A DNA stretch of 64,000 bases from Shinella lacus (GTDB lineage Bacteria; Pseudomonadota; Alphaproteobacteria; Rhizobiales; Rhizobiaceae). Under the pieces are notes generated by a model, which saw only the letters and a list, made by a program, of their open reading frames with translations, was not told the DNA's origin and made no database searches. Where the stretch lies: assembly GCF_010994755.1 (NCBI RefSeq), contig NZ_WHSB02000011.1, forward strand, positions 117,023 to 181,022, read 5' to 3'. Positions 61,748 to 64,000 of this stretch are shown here, piece after piece (the first letter of the stretch is position 1; every line of letters starts with the position of its first letter). The position numbers were made by a program, and so were the translations under genes.

Positions 61748-61775
61748 GGAATGAGGATCGTTCGGCTCTCGTATA
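61748..61775 (+). promoter_or_regulatory. Candidate ECF-type promoter of the sigma-factor gene
   Basis: GGAAT (61748-61752), 17 bp, then CGTATA (61770-61775). GGAA plus CGT is the usual ECF sigma recognition pair. The predicted start would be near 61781-61783, at or next to the ATG, so the message could be leaderless. TATACT (61772-61777) might alternatively serve as a sigma70 -10. Confidence 0.45.
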
Positions 61776-61782
61776 CTGGATC

Positions 61783-62328
61783 ATGAACGGAAAGACACCC
61801 GGCTTCAACGTGATCGGACAGCTTGCAGCGCTCAGGCGCTATGCGCTGTCGCTCGTCCGCAATCCGGACGATGCCGAAGACCTCGTGCACGATGCGCTGG
61901 TGAAGGCCTACGAGCGCCAGTCGACCTTCCGCACCGGCGCCAATGTGCGCAACTGGCTGATGTCGATCCTGCACAATGCCCATGTCGACCGCCTGCGCCA
62001 GCGCCGCTCGCAACAGCGCCGCCACGACGCGGCCGCGGAACTGGGCGAGACCTCCGTGCCGGCGAACCAGGATCATTCGGTGCGCCTCACGCAACTGCGC
62101 AACGCCTTCTTCGCGCTGTCGGAAGAGCAGCGCGCCGCACTCCATCTCGTCGCGATCGAGGAACTTTCCTACCAGGAGGCGGCCGATACGCTCGGCATTC
62201 CCGTGGGCACGCTGATGTCGCGCGTCGCCCGCGCCCGGGAGCGCCTGCGCGCCTTTGAACAGAACGGTGCTACCGCGACCGTCCCCCATCTCAGAATCGT
62301 CGGAGGCACTGGCGATGACCAGCAATGA
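61783..62328 (+). CDS. ECF-family RNA polymerase sigma factor
   Basis: A 181-residue sigma-70 factor with region 2 (ALSLVRNPDDAEDLVHDALVKAYER, ANVRNWLMSILHNAHVDRLR) and region 4 (FALSEEQRAALHLVAIEELSYQEAADTLGIPVGTLMSRVARARERL). There is no region 3, as usual for ECF factors. ATG 61783 lacks a clear ribosome-binding site. The 14-base overlap with the following gene pairs it with its anti-sigma factor. The GGAAT/CGTATA element upstream would allow autoregulation. Confidence 0.92.
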   Translation: MNGKTPGFNVIGQLAALRRYALSLVRNPDDAEDLVHDALVKAYERQSTFRTGANVRNWLMSILHNAHVDRLRQRRSQQRRHDAAAELGETSVPANQDHSVRLTQLRNAFFALSEEQRAALHLVAIEELSYQEAADTLGIPVGTLMSRVARARERLRAFEQNGATATVPHLRIVGGTGDDQQ

Positions 62329-63088
62329 CCCGATCCTCGAATCCGATCTCAATGCCTATGTCGACGACCAGCTCGCCGTCGGTCGGCGCATCGAGGTCGA
62401 GGCCTATCTATCGGAACGGCCGGAGATCGCCGCCCAGATCATGAAGGACCTGCGCGTGCGCGACGAACTGCGCCTGGCGCTCGCCGATCACCGCGCGGTG
62501 ACGCGGCAGGCGACGCGGGACGCCGCGCGCCTGCTGGAGCGCTCGCTCGCCCACCGCCGCATCTTCTCCGTCTTCCGCCGCGCCGCTGCCATCGCCCTGT
62601 TCGTCGCCGCCGGCTGGACCGCGCATGCCGTGCTCGGCCCCTTCGGCGCGACCGAGGTCATCGCTTCCACCCCGCCGCCAGCCTTCGTGGAAGAGGCCGT
62701 GCGGGCGCACAAGACCACCCTTATCCGCGATGCGATGAGCTCGCAGCCGGAAGCCGCCGTCTTCGATCCGGCCGAAATCCGCTCCGCGACGGCGATCGTC
62801 CTGCCGGACCTGCCGAAGGGCTGGGCCGTGGTCGACACGCAGGTCTTCCCCTCGGCCTATGGCCCGAGCGTCGAGCTGGTGCTGGAGCCGAAGAAGGACG
62901 AACGCCTGTCGCTCTTCGCCGTGCGGCCGGGCTCGTTCGGCGTGCAGCACGTCCTCCTCTTCCACGCCGACAATGCCCGTGCCGCCTACTGGCAGATCGG
63001 CGACGTCGCCTATGCGCTGGTGTCGGAAAGCCGCAAGGCCGACGACCTGGCAGAGACCGCGCGGGACCTCTCGCGCACCCTTTACTGA
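62315..63088 (+). CDS. Membrane-bound anti-sigma factor
   Basis: A 257-residue anti-sigma factor. The N-terminal zinc-finger-like region (ESDLNAYVDDQLAVGRRIEVEAYL) lacks the HxxxCxxC motif, so it is of the non-zinc type. A single transmembrane helix (AAAIALFVAAGWTAHAVLG, near 110-128) follows, then a periplasmic domain with FPSAYGPSVELVLEPKKDE. ATG 62315 follows CGGAGGCACTGGC inside the sigma gene. The arrangement is the standard sigma/anti-sigma pair. Confidence 0.88.
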   Translation: MTSNDPILESDLNAYVDDQLAVGRRIEVEAYLSERPEIAAQIMKDLRVRDELRLALADHRAVTRQATRDAARLLERSLAHRRIFSVFRRAAAIALFVAAGWTAHAVLGPFGATEVIASTPPPAFVEEAVRAHKTTLIRDAMSSQPEAAVFDPAEIRSATAIVLPDLPKGWAVVDTQVFPSAYGPSVELVLEPKKDERLSLFAVRPGSFGVQHVLLFHADNARAAYWQIGDVAYALVSESRKADDLAETARDLSRTLY

Positions 63089-63113
63089 TCAACCGTTCCA
63101 CCGAAGGAGACCC

Positions 63114-63833
63114 ATGATGGAACCCGTACAACAGCGATTTGGCTATGGCGCGCAGGCGCAGTCGGCCGCCCTCTTCGACGAGGGCCTGCGCAAGCACATG
63201 CTGCGCGTCTACAACTACATGGGCGCAGGCCTGGTCATCACCGGCCTCATCGCCTTCTTCGTCGGCTCGACGCCGGCGCTTTACGTGCCGATCTTCTCCT
63301 CCCCGCTCAAGTGGGTGGTGATGCTGGCGCCGCTCGCCTTCGTCTTCTTCTTCTCGTTCAAGATTCAGACGATGTCAGCCAGCACCGCACAAGCGACCTT
63401 CTGGGCCTTCTGCGCCGTCATGGGCCTGTCGCTCGCCTCGGTGTTCCTCGTCTTCACCGGCATGAGCATCGCGCGCACCTTCTTCATCGCCGCGACGATG
63501 TTCGGCACGACGAGCCTCTACGGCTACGTCACGAAGCGTGACCTGTCGAAGTTCGGCTCGTTCCTGATCATGGGCCTGATCGGCGTGGTCATCGCCTCGA
63601 TCGTCAACATCTTCCTCGGCTCCACCGCCCTGCAGTTCGCGATCTCGGTGATCGGCATCGTCGTGTTCGTCGGCCTCACCGCCTGGGACACGCAGAACAT
63701 CAAGGAGCAGTATGCCGAAAACATCGACCAGGAATCGCAGCAGAAAATGGCCGTGTTCGGTGCGCTTTCGCTCTACCTGAACTTCGTCAACATCTTCCAG
63801 CTGCTGCTGAACTTCACCGGCGAACGCGAATAG
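63114..63833 (+). CDS. Bax inhibitor-1 / YccA-family membrane protein
   Basis: A 239-residue protein with seven hydrophobic segments after a polar head (MMEPVQQRFGYGAQAQSA). TSLYGYVTKRDLSKFGSFLIMGLIG and the ending LTAWDTQNIKE are the BI-1 signature. ATG at 63114 or 63117 follows GAAGGAG. The second gives the better spacing. Family members form pH-sensitive calcium leak channels or inhibit FtsH. It is 25 bp after the anti-sigma gene and is followed by a terminator. Confidence 0.9.
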   Translation: MMEPVQQRFGYGAQAQSAALFDEGLRKHMLRVYNYMGAGLVITGLIAFFVGSTPALYVPIFSSPLKWVVMLAPLAFVFFFSFKIQTMSASTAQATFWAFCAVMGLSLASVFLVFTGMSIARTFFIAATMFGTTSLYGYVTKRDLSKFGSFLIMGLIGVVIASIVNIFLGSTALQFAISVIGIVVFVGLTAWDTQNIKEQYAENIDQESQQKMAVFGALSLYLNFVNIFQLLLNFTGERE

Positions 63834-63856
63834 TTTTCGCGAATGATTTCAAAGGG

Positions 63857-63889
63857 AACGGCGGGGCAAAACCCCGCCGTTTTCTTTTG
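63857..63889 (+). terminator. Rho-independent terminator after the BI-1 gene
   Basis: AACGGCGGGG (63857-63866) and CCCCGCCGTT (63872-63881) form a perfect 10-bp stem with a CAAAA loop, followed by TTTCTTTT. Confidence 0.9.
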
Positions 63890-63923
63890 TCGGAAGCCTG
63901 TGCTCCCCTCCCCCCGGCGTCAT

Positions 63924-63987
63924 CCTCGGGCTTGACCCGAGGATCCATGCCGCGGGTGCCGTGTGGATCCTCGGGTCAAGCCCGAGG
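63924..63987. repeat. Perfect 24-bp inverted repeat (alphaproteobacterial palindrome)
   Basis: The arm CCTCGGGCTTGACCCGAGGA-TCCA (63924-63947) has its exact reverse complement at 63964-63987, 16 bp apart. The 'cctcgggcttgacccgagg' sequence is itself palindromic and is a repetitive intergenic element seen widely in alphaproteobacteria. No gene is visible from 63890 to the window end. Confidence 0.8.
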
Positions 63988-64000
63988 TCCCGGAGCCGCC

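Overview
The window is GC-rich, densely packed, operon-organised DNA typical of a Rhizobiales bacterium (Rhizobiaceae, in the Rhizobium/Shinella/Ensifer neighbourhood). The evidence is the many ABC importers, the rhizobial intergenic mosaic repeats (3701-3800, 11010-11109, 63924-63987), a PraR-like HTH regulator and alphaproteobacterial gene arrangements. I see no rRNA, tRNA, CRISPR array, IS element or prophage. The genus is an inference.

Layout. (1) 1-11008: a carbohydrate/alcohol catabolic locus. It has a truncated aldehyde dehydrogenase, a LacI regulator, and a GtsABC-MalK-type sugar importer followed by two GMC oxidoreductases, an SDR and a Dabb protein. Two matching LacI-like operators lie in the divergent promoter region. 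(2) 11107-14909: a complete osmF-yehYXW osmoprotectant-type ABC importer on the minus strand. (3) 15239-17079: a DUF4126 membrane protein and a flavoprotein disulfide oxidoreductase, closed by a good terminator. (4) 17135-42684: a 25-kb phenylethylamine/phenylacetate island. It holds copper amine oxidase (tynA), phenylacetaldehyde dehydrogenase (feaB), a FeaR-like activator, a fused hydratase/3-hydroxyacyl-CoA dehydrogenase, livKHMGF, paaN, paaGIK, a TetR (PaaR-like) repressor, a thioesterase, paaZ, an extra PaaA/PaaC-family protein, paaEDCBA, paaJ and paaX. Together these would take 2-phenylethylamine to acetyl-CoA and succinyl-CoA. The paaJ and paaN promoters carry a shared 12-mer that looks like the TetR operator.

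(5) 42888-46677: a CHASE-PAS-GGDEF-EAL protein convergent with a CofD/YvcK-like protein. (6) 46691-52010: an Opp-type oligopeptide importer. (7) 52310-54629: a polar amino acid (cystine-type) importer. (8) 54776-59490: the most unusual region. A PraR-like HTH protein and a SARP-TPR regulator are followed by two tandem small peptides, a YcaO and a TfuA. The peptides share a leader-like N-terminus and end in Gly-Gly-aromatic-Asp-Lys, and the first carries three SGGYMD-type heptads. This has the architecture of an uncharacterised YcaO-TfuA RiPP (probably thioamidated peptide) system. (9) 59607-64000: a small orphan protein, an orphan LivK-like binding protein, a YqaA-type membrane protein, an ECF sigma/anti-sigma pair with a possible leaderless promoter, and a Bax-inhibitor-1 protein followed by a terminator and a perfect 24-bp inverted repeat.
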